DNA of 64,000 bases from Brevibacillus laterosporus (lineage in GTDB: Bacteria > Bacillota > Bacilli > Brevibacillales > Brevibacillaceae). Of this stretch, positions 49,566 to 58,860 are shown one piece after another (position 1 is the stretch's first letter; every line of letters begins with the position of its first letter). The DNA lies in the NCBI RefSeq assembly GCF_030489605.1, contig NZ_JAUKFY010000006.1, positions 173,446-237,445 on the forward strand. Reading direction: 5' to 3'. The notes under the pieces are model-generated. The model did no database searches and had not been told where the DNA came from. It saw only the letters and a list, made by a program, of their open reading frames with translations. The translations under genes were made by a program, and so were the position numbers.

Positions 49566-51837
49566 ACGCTGTTCCCCCTTGCGCCACCCGCAATAGTGAT
49601 AGTGCCAGCTCTTTTCCGTCCCGCTCCACATATCCAATACACGAAGGACATCCTGACGCACATGGACATGAGCTAATCATCTCTTCTGCTTTAGCAAGTA
49701 TGGTTTCCATCTGGTGATACACCTGTTCGCTAAGGCCAATGCCACCTGGATATCGATCATAGAAGAATATTGTTGGTTGACTCGAATGGACAGCTTTTCT
49801 CTGTGAGATTACATGCAAATCTTTCGGATCGCACATCACCCATAAAGGAGCAACGTGTTGCAGCACATGTCCTGCCCCAACCAGTCCAAGCTCTACCTCC
49901 TCTTGACCAATTGTTTGCAGAATAGATTCTGGAAAACCAATCCAAGCCGCATTCGTATGCAATTCCTCTTCTGGTAAATGTATCGGTCCCGACCCGATGT
50001 TCTCATGGGTTTCGAACTTAATTTTTTTAAAAATCGTAGCCATCGCATTAACCGCTACTTCCCCATAAGCCAATTCAGTCTCGTTCTGCTTCCGCGTAAA
50101 ATCCGAATCTAGAACCTTTACCTGAACCGCTAAATTAGCATCTGTGTAATAATCGACCTTAACCTCGCGAATATAGGCCTTTTTCTCTTCATAATCCAGC
50201 TTTTCTACCTGGTACTGCACACCCTGATGCAGATAAATCGCTTCCTCATGCAGCAATGTCATCGAACTGAAACGATCCATTTCTCCAATGACCTTCTCCC
50301 GTCCACGCTCGGTAATATCGACAATCACCACGTTTTCCTGTGAAGCAGAGCGCAAGCTGATGTTATGAGCTGGGAAAGAATCGTTCATCCAGAACCACTT
50401 CCCCTTTGAGAAGTGCAGGATCTGCTCCTCCGTTAAAAATTCTAGAATTTCTGCTATTTCTGCCCGTCCAAAAGCATCTCCTGCCGCAAAAGGCAGTTCA
50501 TATGCTGCACACTTCATATGATCCACCAGAATGATCAGATTGTCAGGATTAATACGAGCTGACTCAGGATTTCGTTCAAAGAAATATTCTGGATGCAAAA
50601 TAATGTACTGGTCAAGTGGAGAAGAGCTACCAACCATAACCACGACAGACTCATCCTGCCGACGTCCAGCTCTTCCTGCCTGTTGCCAGGTACTAGCTAC
50701 GGAACCAGGATAACCTGTAATCACACATGCCTGTAATTGGCCAATGTCTACTCCTAGCTCTAGTGCATTCGTACTAACCACCCCGACAATATCACCTTGT
50801 CGCAATCCTCGTTCAATTTGTCTCCTTTGTGTTGGTAAATATCCGCCTCTATAGCCTTGAATTGTTTTAGGCCCCAGTTTCTTTCGAATTAGCTCCTGTA
50901 AATAGGTAAGAAGGATCTCCACACGCACACGGCTTCTCGCAAATAAAATCGTTTGCACTCCATTTGTCAGAAAAGTAGATGCTATGTCCCGCGCTTCTAA
51001 TGTTGCACTCCTACGAATATTTAGCTGATGATTCACAATAGGTGGATTGTAAAATATAAAATGCTTCGTCCCTGACGGAGCTCCATTGTTATCTACAAGC
51101 TCCATCTGTTCCTCTGTGATTTGTTCTGCTAATTGCACTGGATTAGCAATAGTGGCAGAAGTGCAAATGAATTGCGGTCGAGAACCATAGTATGCGCATA
51201 TACGCTTTAACCGTCTTATCACATTGGCAACATGGCTCCCAAATACACCTCGGTAGGTGTGTAGCTCATCAATTACCACATATTTCAAATGTTCAAAAAA
51301 AGCCACCCATTTCGTATGGTGAGGCAGGATCGCAGAATGTAGCATATCCGGGTTTGTAATGACAATATTGCCGGCCTTGCGGACCATCTGCCGTATAGCA
51401 GCAGGTGTATCGCCATCATAGGTCTCCGATTTAATGCTTAGTCCCATATCGTTAATCAATTCATGTAACTCACTCTTTTGATCCTGAGCAAGCGCTTTAG
51501 TAGGAAACATGTATAATGCCCTCGCTTGCGCATCATTAGCCAACGTTTGCAAAATTGGCAGGTGATAGCACATGCTTTTTCCTGAAGCGGTTGGAGTCAC
51601 AGCCACAATATGCTTCCCATCCTGAATATGGCGAAAGGCTGTTGCTTGATGTGTATATAAAGATGAGATTCCTCGTCTACACAACGCTTGGGCAATCCGT
51701 TCATCTATTTGCTCTGGAAATGGTACCACCTGTGGATCGCGAGGCGGAATCGTAGTCCAGTTTATAATGTTTTGTTTCATCCGCTCATCAGTACGGAACT
51801 CTTCTAAAAGTTCCGACATGGTTTTCTTTCGTAACAT
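49555..51837 (-). CDS. mrfA: DEXH helicase MrfA (YprA)
   Basis: The product is a 760-residue superfamily 2 helicase. Walker A-like TPTASGKS is at residues 81-88, the DELH box is near 197, and a helicase C domain contains QQAGRAGRR. The C-terminus has four Cys (724, 726, 730, 733) in CPCASGCPSC, the zinc-binding cluster typical of MrfA. It strips or unwinds DNA at mitomycin adducts, after which MrfB acts. GAGGGTG lies 8 nt before the ATG. The mrfA-mrfB order with overlapping genes is the conserved Bacillus arrangement. Confidence 0.93.
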   Translation of the reverse strand: MLRKKTMSELLEEFRTDERMKQNIINWTTIPPRDPQVVPFPEQIDERIAQALCRRGISSLYTHQATAFRHIQDGKHIVAVTPTASGKSMCYHLPILQTLANDAQARALYMFPTKALAQDQKSELHELINDMGLSIKSETYDGDTPAAIRQMVRKAGNIVITNPDMLHSAILPHHTKWVAFFEHLKYVVIDELHTYRGVFGSHVANVIRRLKRICAYYGSRPQFICTSATIANPVQLAEQITEEQMELVDNNGAPSGTKHFIFYNPPIVNHQLNIRRSATLEARDIASTFLTNGVQTILFARSRVRVEILLTYLQELIRKKLGPKTIQGYRGGYLPTQRRQIERGLRQGDIVGVVSTNALELGVDIGQLQACVITGYPGSVASTWQQAGRAGRRQDESVVVMVGSSSPLDQYIILHPEYFFERNPESARINPDNLIILVDHMKCAAYELPFAAGDAFGRAEIAEILEFLTEEQILHFSKGKWFWMNDSFPAHNISLRSASQENVVIVDITERGREKVIGEMDRFSSMTLLHEEAIYLHQGVQYQVEKLDYEEKKAYIREVKVDYYTDANLAVQVKVLDSDFTRKQNETELAYGEVAVNAMATIFKKIKFETHENIGSGPIHLPEEELHTNAAWIGFPESILQTIGQEEVELGLVGAGHVLQHVAPLWVMCDPKDLHVISQRKAVHSSQPTIFFYDRYPGGIGLSEQVYHQMETILAKAEEMISSCPCASGCPSCIGYVERDGKELALSLLRVAQGGTAFVS

Positions 51838-52023
51838 GTATTGATCACCCTCTCATTTTCTATTGTACGTAGAGTGTCAAGGACAAAAGAGCTCTCTGCC
51901 TTCCTGATATGTGCAGTTTTCCCCTGATTAGAAATAGCTAAAAGCTAACAATCTTTCTTTTCAGACCGATCGCTAGCTTTCGATGAACAATATATGGAGA
52001 CTCCTCATACTCGGCGATGAGGT

Positions 52024-52452
52024 CTATTCTTTCACATTTTTACCCATACCCATTCCACTTAACACATCTGCCACGGTTTTGCTTGCTAATTCTTGCTCCA
52101 TCGCCTGCTGGGCACTTAAAAAAACATCAGTCAGGGTGTGTTGAATCTGCCTTCCGATTGGACATGCTGGATTGGGCTCCTCATGAATTGCGAATAGCTC
52201 ATCAGGGCTTTGTACTGCTTTGTAAACATCAAGAAGAGTTATCTCTTCTGGACTTTTGGTTAACGTAGCTCCTGGGGACCCGACCTTAGACTCGATCATT
52301 CCCGCTTTTTTTAACATGCTGCTAATGCGGCGAATTACCACCGGATTTGTATTTACACTCCCAGCTATATAAGCTGATGTAGCCTGTCCACAGGGAGTGG
52401 ATGCTACTATTGAAAGAATATGAATAGCTACTGCAAAACGACTATTTACCAT
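52024..52452 (-). CDS. Rrf2 family transcriptional regulator (YwnA-like)
   Basis: The product has 142 residues with an N-terminal winged HTH (SRFAVAIHILS, then SMLKKAGMIESK with a GxxG wing). The three-Cys iron-sulphur cluster of IscR or NsrR is not present; only the lone Cys in NPACPIG and one in the HTH are seen, as in YwnA-type members. The target is unknown. It lies between mrfA and pit and is separated from pit by a terminator. GGGGGG lies 9 nt before the ATG. Confidence 0.88.
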   Translation of the reverse strand: MVNSRFAVAIHILSIVASTPCGQATSAYIAGSVNTNPVVIRRISSMLKKAGMIESKVGSPGATLTKSPEEITLLDVYKAVQSPDELFAIHEEPNPACPIGRQIQHTLTDVFLSAQQAMEQELASKTVADVLSGMGMGKNVKE

Positions 52453-52516
52453 CTGCGTTTTCCCCCCTATTCCATGATTAGATAGTCGCTACCCCTACTT
52501 TATACCTTTTCTGCCA

Positions 52517-52623
52517 CAAAAAAAACACCTAAAAGATATACCTCAAGGTACATGTAGAGGGTAGCATTCAAACAGACTCTGTTCCTTTATGAACATGATC
52601 GGTTTACTTTATCTTTTAGGTGT
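52517..52623 (-). terminator. Long-loop terminator after pit
   Basis: Perfect 13-bp arms (52611-52623 and 52525-52537, ACACCTAAAAGAT and complement) enclose 73 nt. The second arm runs into eight T residues on the minus strand. The loop is much larger than in a normal terminator and contains a small TACCTTGAGGTA palindrome, so a folded RNA or 3' UTR element is also possible. Confidence 0.6.
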
Positions 52624-52629
52624 ATTCTT

Positions 52630-53631
52630 TTACACGAATAGCATGACTACCTTGTATAAACATGCTGACAACAGTGCAGTAATCGGCATAGTGATTATCC
52701 AAGTAAACACGATCCGTCGTGCTACTCCCCACTTTACGTCTTTCACACGCTGTGCTGATCCTACCCCCATAATGGATGAAGAAATGACATGTGTTGTACT
52801 AACAGGCAAGTGTAGGAAAGTAAATCCAAAAATGATAAAGGCTGACGACAAATCTGCTGCCGCACCGCTAACCGGTTTTAATTTGGTAATCTTGCCTCCA
52901 ACTGTTTTAATAATCCTCCATCCGCCTACCATGGTGCCCAGTCCCATTGCTAATGCGACAGAGACACGAATCCAGGTCGGAATGTCTGTAGTTGTCTGGA
53001 AGCCTGCTGTGATCAAAGCCATCGTCATAATCCCCATGGTTTTTTGCGCATCATTGGTTCCATGGCTAAATGATTGCAATGCAGCCGTCATGATTTGAAA
53101 AATGCGAAATCCCTTGTTCGTTTTAGCCAGATTAGAATTGCGAAATACTACCTTGAATAAAGACATAACTAAAAATCCAATAGCCAGCGCTGCAACAGGG
53201 GAGATGAGCAATGCTTCCAATATACGAATAAACCCTGAATAATTTAAGCTCCATAAACCTTCCGAAACGATAGCAGCACCAGCAATCGAACCAACTAGCG
53301 CATGGGAAGAACTACTGGGAATGCCATAGTACCAAGTAATTAGATTCCAAGCTATCGCACCAATAAGGGCGCATAAGAGGACGATCGAACCATTTTCAAG
53401 AGAAAAAGGATCGACTATATCTTTCGTAATGGTTTGAGCTACACCAGTAAACAATAAGGCACCAAAAAAATTCATTAATGCTGCCATCACAATTGCTACT
53501 TGGGGAGGCAATGCTCTTGTAGAAACGGAAGTGGCAATTGTATTGGCTGTATCGTGAAACCCATTAATAAAGTCAAAAGTTAAACCCAGAATGATGATGC
53601 AAACCAAAATAAAAAGTACACTATCCATCAT
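52630..53631 (-). CDS. pit: PiT family inorganic phosphate transporter
   Basis: The product is a 333-residue integral membrane protein with about ten hydrophobic segments. Family signatures appear in both inverted halves: DFINGFHDTANTIATS near residues 20-35 and SHGTNDAQKTMG in the second half. It imports phosphate, probably with a metal ion, by ion symport. It follows the DUF47 gene by 14 bp, the usual ykaA-pit arrangement. AAGGGG lies 4 nt before ATG ATG. Confidence 0.94.
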   Translation of the reverse strand: MMDSVLFILVCIIILGLTFDFINGFHDTANTIATSVSTRALPPQVAIVMAALMNFFGALLFTGVAQTITKDIVDPFSLENGSIVLLCALIGAIAWNLITWYYGIPSSSSHALVGSIAGAAIVSEGLWSLNYSGFIRILEALLISPVAALAIGFLVMSLFKVVFRNSNLAKTNKGFRIFQIMTAALQSFSHGTNDAQKTMGIMTMALITAGFQTTTDIPTWIRVSVALAMGLGTMVGGWRIIKTVGGKITKLKPVSGAAADLSSAFIIFGFTFLHLPVSTTHVISSSIMGVGSAQRVKDVKWGVARRIVFTWIITMPITALLSACLYKVVMLFV

Positions 53632-53645
53632 GGAACCCCTTTTCT

Positions 53646-54266
53646 TTAGACATTTCTCATGATGATCGTTTCAAGTGCATTGGCTACATCCTCACAGCTA
53701 TCTGCAACGCCTTCGAACATCTCATAAATCTCTTTATACTGCATAATGGTAATCGGGTCCTTTTGAGAAGCAAAAAGTTGACGAATACTTTTATCTAATA
53801 CCGCATCCGCTTTTGATTCTAGATCGTTAATTCTTACTACATAAGGGTGAATCTCGTTCATTTTCTTCTGGAACAACAGATCAGTCGCTCCTGCAATCTC
53901 CTTAGTAGCTGCAAGCAATAGAACTGTAAACTCCTTCATGTGCTCGTCCCACTTCTGGATATTATAAATCTCCAAGCGAGAGGAAAGCTCTTCAAAACCA
54001 TCCAGTACGTCGTCTAGCTTCACAGCCAATGCCAAGATGTCTTCGCGCTCAATCGGTGTGATAAAGGCCTTGTTTAACTCCATAATTACTTTATGTATGT
54101 GTGTATCTGCCTTATGCTCGTAGTCTTTCATGACACTAGAGAAGGTAACCAGATCTCCATCGTTCTTCTCAGGAAATTGGGCAAAATACTGAGCAGACTC
54201 CTCAATTATACTTACAATCTGGCTTAACGTACTAAAAAATTTATCGTCTTTTGGTCTAAAAATCAT
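53646..54266 (-). CDS. ykaA: DUF47 / PhoU-like accessory protein (YkaA)
   Basis: The product has 206 residues, is entirely helical, and has the acidic-His pattern of the DUF47 (PhoU-like) family, including DYEHKADTHIHK near residue 50 and EIYEMFEGVADSCEDVAN near the end. Members bind metal and are thought to control the neighbouring Pit transporter. AGAGGAGG lies 7 nt before the ATG. It sits between the TetR gene and pit in one operon. Confidence 0.92.
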   Translation of the reverse strand: MIFRPKDDKFFSTLSQIVSIIEESAQYFAQFPEKNDGDLVTFSSVMKDYEHKADTHIHKVIMELNKAFITPIEREDILALAVKLDDVLDGFEELSSRLEIYNIQKWDEHMKEFTVLLLAATKEIAGATDLLFQKKMNEIHPYVVRINDLESKADAVLDKSIRQLFASQKDPITIMQYKEIYEMFEGVADSCEDVANALETIIMRNV

Positions 54267-54302
54267 AAATGCTCCTCCTCTTTCTCCAAATCTCGTGCAA
54301 AA

Positions 54303-54890
54303 CTATTCAGAAGGAGTCCCAGGTGATATCCCTCGGATGAATGTGTTTATAGTATGGTGCATTATTTCTTGCTCATTCAACGTAATTAACGAACGACACA
54401 GACTGAATCGCATAAAAAAGTAGCCCGTCGTGAGACAAATAAATAATTCTGCCGTAGCAACACAATCAATATCAGCTATCTTACCCTTTTCCTTCATTTT
54501 AGCAAAATAATCAGTCAACATTTGTTTAAACTGATTTGGCTGGATCGAGATTTTTTTCACAAGCTCAGCAAACACAGTCGGGTCACGAAAACTAATTGAA
54601 ATAATATCCTGCATCTCAGTAAGTTGCCGCAAAAAATATTGGCCGATATGTAACAGGTCCACTTCCAGTTCCCATGTGAAGTAATCTCTTATGATGTCCA
54701 TCTGAAAAGTGTGCCTTTGCACGATCATTTCCATAATTTTGTCTTTACTGCCAAAGTTCCTAAATATCGTCACTTCGTTGACTCCGGCTTTTTCGGCAAT
54801 TGCTTTTGTAGTCGTAGCTCTGTAGCCCTGTTCCTTTAACAAGTCTATCGTAGCCTGCAGAATTTTATCATTTGTCGATTCTTTCCTCAT
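54303..54890 (-). CDS. TetR/AcrR family regulator
   Basis: The product has 195 residues. The N-terminal HTH covers residues ~10-55, with AEKAGVNEVTIFRNFGSKDKI as the recognition region, followed by a helical ligand domain. AGGGTG lies 7 nt before the ATG. It is the first gene of a unit with ykaA and pit (36-bp gap), which is unusual for phosphate transport. Its own promoter and a palindromic operator lie just upstream, so autoregulation of the whole operon is likely (inference). The ligand is unknown. Confidence 0.92.
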   Translation of the reverse strand: MRKESTNDKILQATIDLLKEQGYRATTTKAIAEKAGVNEVTIFRNFGSKDKIMEMIVQRHTFQMDIIRDYFTWELEVDLLHIGQYFLRQLTEMQDIISISFRDPTVFAELVKKISIQPNQFKQMLTDYFAKMKEKGKIADIDCVATAELFICLTTGYFFMRFSLCRSLITLNEQEIMHHTINTFIRGISPGTPSE

Positions 54891-54914
54891 CTCTTTTCAC
54901 CCTAATTTTATGAA

Positions 54915-54932
54915 TGCAAGCACTTACTTGCA
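54915..54932. promoter_or_regulatory. TetR operator palindrome
   Basis: TGCAAG-6 nt-CTTGCA is a perfect inverted repeat placed just downstream of the -10 box of the tetR promoter. This position would block transcription when bound. Assignment to the adjacent TetR protein is inferred from location. Confidence 0.65.
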
Positions 54933-54938
54933 AAGAAA

Positions 54939-54968
54939 AGTATAGTTCACAGACAGAACAGATGTCAA
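54939..54968 (-). promoter_or_regulatory. Sigma-A promoter of the tetR-ykaA-pit operon
   Basis: On the minus strand a perfect TTGACA (54963-54968) is followed by an 18-bp spacer and TATACT (54939-54944). Transcription would start near 54932, inside the palindrome. Confidence 0.75.
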
Positions 54969-55097
54969 TTTGTTAGAAAACTTAGCTGTGTCAGAAATGA
55001 AAAAGATAGAATCGGCTTTCATACAAACAGCTTTCTCCCCGCAAAATAGCCTTCGTTGGTTCCAAACCTATCCCCTTCTGTACCTGCTTACATACAG

Positions 55098-55458
55098 AAA
55101 AATTTTTCAAAAATAAATCGTAATGATTTTAAAACGCTTTTCTTTAGCATTTTGCTGGAAGCTATTCCATTTGTGTTGATTGGTGTGTTTTTTTCTGCAT
55201 TATTATAAACCTTCGTTCGTGACGAAACCGTTCGAAACTGGACACCTAAGAACCCATTAATTGCTAGCATTTTCGCTACCCTGCTAGGATTTATCTTTCC
55301 TGTCTGTAAGTGTGCCATCGTACCAATCGTGCGCCGATTGATTTTATAAAGGTATGCCTGTTTATGTGGGAATGATTTTCTTATTAGCAGACTCAGCAAA
55401 TCTCACAAGTATCAGCACCAAAAGACCCTTATATCTATTATTCTGCTCTCCTTACTAA
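55098..55458 (+). pseudogene. Decayed UPF0718 permease (YcgR-like)
   Basis: The plus strand encodes segments typical of YcgR-type permeases: SILLEAIPFVLIGV, then WTPKNPLIASIFATLLGFIFPVCKCAIVPIVRR, a match to the usual FPVCECGIVP region (given here only as key residues CKC and IVPIVRR). A TAA interrupts the frame at 55206-55208. After a second TAA at 55347 the match continues in another frame as KGMPVYVGMIFLLA until 55458. Only the N-terminal third of the usual ~290 residues remains. A long minus-strand frame across it is a shadow. Confidence 0.7.
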
Positions 55459-55570
55459 TTAGATTTTAAAAATATTTTATTTTTTTACAATTTTAGGTTT
55501 CATCTGCCTCTTTTTGTGTTAAAACCAATACATACCCTGTTTTTCATATACACTAAAGGAGGTCGTTTAG

Positions 55571-57145
55571 ATGCATAAGGAATTAGAAACAGAGGTTGCC
55601 ATTATCGGCGGTGGTGTAGGTGGATTTGCAGCGGCTTTAGGCGCCGCACGGCTTGGAAAAAAAGTAATACTTACAGAGGAGACAGATTGGATTGGCGGGC
55701 AATTTACTAGTCAGGCCGTACCACCTGATGAGCATCGTTGGATTGAACAGTTTGGTTGCACCCAAACCTATCGACAATTTCGTAATCAAGTACGCGACTA
55801 CTACCGTTTGCACTTCCCGTTGACGACAGATGCACGTTTAAAATACAATCTTGATCCTGGTAATGGCAGTGTTAGTCGACTATGTGCTGACCCGCGCGTC
55901 TATTTGTCCGTTATGGAAGAAATGCTAGCACCTTATGTGCATAGTGGGCTAGTTACGATTTTAACTCGCTTTAAGCCGACTTCTGTTGAAACACACGGTG
56001 ACACCATTTGCTCTGTTACGCTTTCCCAATGTGACAGCGGGATTACCCTTACGATAAAAGCCCCCTATTTCCTAGATGCTACAGAATGTGGAGATCTTTT
56101 ACCAATGGCTAATGTCGAATATGTCACGGGGGCTGAATCTCAATATGAAACGGGTGAGCCTCATGCTATAGACGGGGATGCAAGACCTTTTGACATTCAG
56201 GCCTCGACATATGTGTTCGCGATGGACTATGTGGAAGGAGAAAACCACGTTATAGATAAACCAGCAGACTACGATTTTTGGCGAAATTACAAGCCTGACT
56301 TCTGGCCAGCTCGTCAGCTCAGTTTTACGGCAGCAGACCCCAGAACATTGCAGCCAATTGAATATTCCCTGTTCCCGGATACAGAAAAATTTTCTTTATA
56401 TACGTATCGAAGAATCATTGATCAATTAAATTTTGTTCCCGGTACCTTTTCTACAGATATTACCCTAGTAAACTGGCCACAAAACGATTATTGGCTGGCC
56501 CCTATTTATGACCTTCCAGAAGAAGCGGTCTCAAAGCATCTATATCAGGCAAAACAATTAAGCTTGTCGTTATTGTACTGGATGCAAACAGAGGCACCCC
56601 GCCCTGATGGTAAGGAAGGATATCCTGGATTACGATTACGTCCAGATGTGATGGGAACAATGGATGGATTAGCTAAGTACCCATACATTCGAGAATCTCG
56701 CCGGATTAAAGCAGCATTTACTGTTCTTGAGCAGCATGTGAGTGCAGAATGTAGAGGTAATGAGGGTGCCGAACCTTTCCTTGATACAATTGGGATTGGC
56801 AGCTATCGCATTGATTTGCATCCAACCACCGAAGGTACAAATTATATAGATGTGGCTTCCTTGCCATTTCAAATCCCATTGGGTGCGCTCATCCCTATTC
56901 GTGTAAATAATCTTTTGCCTGCTTGCAAAAATATCGGGACCACTCACATCACGAACGGTTGTTACCGACTCCATCCCGTTGAATGGAATATTGGAGAGTC
57001 AGCAGGGATGCTAGCCGCTTTTTGTGTTGAAAAAGGATATCAGCCTAGAGAAGTGTGGGAGGATACTGCTAAGCTTGCTGATTATCAACAATTGCTCACC
57101 AAGCAGGGAGTAGAGCTGTACTGGCCTAAGCTCTCAGCCGTTTAA
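55571..57145 (+). CDS. FAD-dependent oxidoreductase
   Basis: The product has 524 residues. The Rossmann FAD-binding motif GGGVGG begins near residue 13 and ends with TEE at ~37, followed by WIGGQFTSQ, a flavin-contact motif of this family (Pfam FAD_oxidored type). The late segment GTTHITNGCYRLHPVEWNIGE is the second conserved block. The substrate is unknown. There is no signal peptide. AAAGGAGGT lies 7 nt before the ATG. It is monocistronic, with its own terminator ~50 bp downstream. Confidence 0.88.
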   Translation: MHKELETEVAIIGGGVGGFAAALGAARLGKKVILTEETDWIGGQFTSQAVPPDEHRWIEQFGCTQTYRQFRNQVRDYYRLHFPLTTDARLKYNLDPGNGSVSRLCADPRVYLSVMEEMLAPYVHSGLVTILTRFKPTSVETHGDTICSVTLSQCDSGITLTIKAPYFLDATECGDLLPMANVEYVTGAESQYETGEPHAIDGDARPFDIQASTYVFAMDYVEGENHVIDKPADYDFWRNYKPDFWPARQLSFTAADPRTLQPIEYSLFPDTEKFSLYTYRRIIDQLNFVPGTFSTDITLVNWPQNDYWLAPIYDLPEEAVSKHLYQAKQLSLSLLYWMQTEAPRPDGKEGYPGLRLRPDVMGTMDGLAKYPYIRESRRIKAAFTVLEQHVSAECRGNEGAEPFLDTIGIGSYRIDLHPTTEGTNYIDVASLPFQIPLGALIPIRVNNLLPACKNIGTTHITNGCYRLHPVEWNIGESAGMLAAFCVEKGYQPREVWEDTAKLADYQQLLTKQGVELYWPKLSAV

Positions 57146-57194
57146 GCATTTCCCCTTCAACCGTTACAAAATTACATTTCATTTCCAATTAAAG

Positions 57195-57268
57195 CTCGGC
57201 TACTAGTCTGCACAAGCCCCTATTCACTCTTCACTCAGGGATTGTTTGCTACACTAGCCGAGTTTTTT
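57195..57268 (+). terminator. Terminator after the FAD oxidoreductase
   Basis: An 8-bp perfect stem CTCGGCTA/TAGCCGAG (57195-57202, 57255-57262) is followed by GTTTTTTATT. The loop is long at 52 nt. Confidence 0.6.
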
Positions 57269-57735
57269 ATTAGATTGGCGCTCCCTAGGCTTGTAAATAT
57301 GTTGACTGAATAAGAAGCAGCTGAAGCTCATATTTTACCGGCAATTTCTGAGCAAGCATTCAACTGAACCCACAAGACTCCAATTTGGATTTTTTATTAC
57401 ACTGGCCCCTGACTAAACCGAAGATAGGAAATATCCTGATCGTATCTCTGTTTGAAGCTACATAATCTGCTTTCACCGAAGCTGATAAGCCTTTCCAAAG
57501 TCGTACATCCAGCAAGAGTCAGAGATATTATCAGAATAATCGCATAACCTTTCCTCTATCCCATAAATAAAATTATAAATGCTAAACAAATTACGCTCTT
57601 TTTAAACCAGCTTATCTTCAAGTATAATTAATGGGTAATACATATCTGCGTATTAAAGCTAGATCATAAATACGACTCGAAAAACCACGTCTTACCTGTC
57701 AATCTTGGAACCGTAATTTCATATACAGAGGTGGA
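57269..57735. other. 467-bp gap upstream of the SMI1/KNR4 gene
   Basis: Nothing recognisable is seen between 57269 and ~57600. A promoter candidate for the next gene lies at 57601-57628: TTTAAA, a 16-bp spacer and a perfect TATAAT. Confidence 0.4.
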
Positions 57736-58326
57736 ATGAGCCCAATGAAAAAACAAATTGAAGAGCTTGAACGATTGTTATCTAGTAAAGTCGGCGAAGA
57801 TGTACAAGTGGAATATAACCATTATCTTTCTTTACAGGGTGCTTCCGAAGAAAGCCTACTGGAAATAGAAACGCTCTTTGATATCAAGCTCCCTGAAGAT
57901 TTCAAAGAATTTTATCGTTATAAGAATGGCAGTGGTTACCATTTTCATATTCTCTATCCTGAATATAACGAAGGCTGTATTTCGCCCTTTTATCTATACT
58001 CCCTTGACGAAATGATAGAATCAAAAGGATATTTCTGCAATAATGATGAACTTCTCAGCGAATATTATGATGAGCAAGAGATTTCCGAGTTAGATGCTAG
58101 AATTAAACCATATCTCTTCAACAAGAAATGGTTCCCCTTCGCTCAATTAGCAGGTGGCAGTCTATATCTTATGCTAGATTATGATCCAGCCCCGGGCGGA
58201 AGAACAGGGCAGATTATTGCGTATGTTCATGACCCAGATTTTATTTATTACATTGCCCCGTCCTTTACTGAACTATTATCAAAATCAAACACGAATTTAC
58301 AGGATTGGGAAGAGATTGACTACTAA
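57736..58326 (+). CDS. SMI1/KNR4 family protein
   Basis: The product has 196 residues of the SMI1/KNR4 (SUKH) fold. LPEDFKEFYRYKNG near residues 55-70 is the conserved LP..Y....NG core, and WFPFAQLAGGSLYLMLDYDP is the second block. Family members are often immunity proteins against polymorphic toxins; here no toxin gene is adjacent. The start may be ATG 57736 or ATG 57745: AGAGGTGG lies immediately before the first, and neither spacing is ideal. Confidence 0.82.
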   Translation: MSPMKKQIEELERLLSSKVGEDVQVEYNHYLSLQGASEESLLEIETLFDIKLPEDFKEFYRYKNGSGYHFHILYPEYNEGCISPFYLYSLDEMIESKGYFCNNDELLSEYYDEQEISELDARIKPYLFNKKWFPFAQLAGGSLYLMLDYDPAPGGRTGQIIAYVHDPDFIYYIAPSFTELLSKSNTNLQDWEEIDY

Positions 58327-58404
58327 GATTGATTTGTTATATAAAGAGCGATGGTCACGTTTTATACTTACTTGCAAAAAAACACCTTGCTATAGGAGAA
58401 TGTT

Positions 58405-58809
58405 ATGAGTCGAAAATACTTTCATCATATTTGTATCCAAACGAATACGTATAAAGAGTCCCTGCGGTTTTATCAAGAAGCTTTGGGATTTGAGCTGATT
58501 CAGGAAACACCTCATTTTCACCAACGTGATTTTAATACCTGGTTAAGACTAGATTCCTTCTATATCGAGCTCCAAACTGGGAAAGCGGGAGAATTACTCG
58601 ACCCTCCTAACGCCAATACCCAAGGACTTGTACATCTGTGTTTATGGGTAGAAAATTTAGATGCAGAGCTCCAAAGAATGAAACATTTAGGTTATCGCTT
58701 AAAAATGAAGGATGGACAGGAAATCTATACAGTTGAAAATGGGCGGTTACTAAAATTACTCGCTCCTGAAGGGACAATTATTGAGCTTAGAGATAACCAA
58801 GGGATCTAA
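58405..58809 (+). CDS. VOC (glyoxalase/dioxygenase) family protein
   Basis: The product has 134 residues in two beta-alpha-beta-beta-beta units. HHICIQT at the N-terminus and IIELRD near the C-terminus are the usual His and Glu metal-ligand positions. LYFYxEALGFEL-type features (SLRFYQEALGFEL) mark the fold. The reaction is not predictable: lyase, dioxygenase or resistance protein. AGGAG lies 8 nt before the ATG. A bidirectional terminator follows directly. Confidence 0.85.
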   Translation: MSRKYFHHICIQTNTYKESLRFYQEALGFELIQETPHFHQRDFNTWLRLDSFYIELQTGKAGELLDPPNANTQGLVHLCLWVENLDAELQRMKHLGYRLKMKDGQEIYTVENGRLLKLLAPEGTIIELRDNQGI

Positions 58810-58860
58810 AAAATAAACAAGAGGCTGTCCTTCCCATGTAGACAGTCCCTTGTTTATTTT
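58809..58860. terminator. Bidirectional terminator after the VOC gene
   Basis: A 12-bp perfect stem, AAAATAAACAAG with CTTGTTTATTTT, is extended by the CTGTC/GACAG inner pairs around a short loop. Its A- and T-rich flanks serve both strands. Confidence 0.75.

Noticed and set aside
49566..49661. Longer mrfB start at 49661
   Set aside because: It would overlap mrfA by 107 bp and has no ribosome site. TTG 49565 has both the ribosome site and the expected N-terminus.
55088..55399. Minus-strand frame of 103 codons
   Set aside because: The plus strand encodes recognisable permease segments here. The minus frame has no family features or ribosome site.
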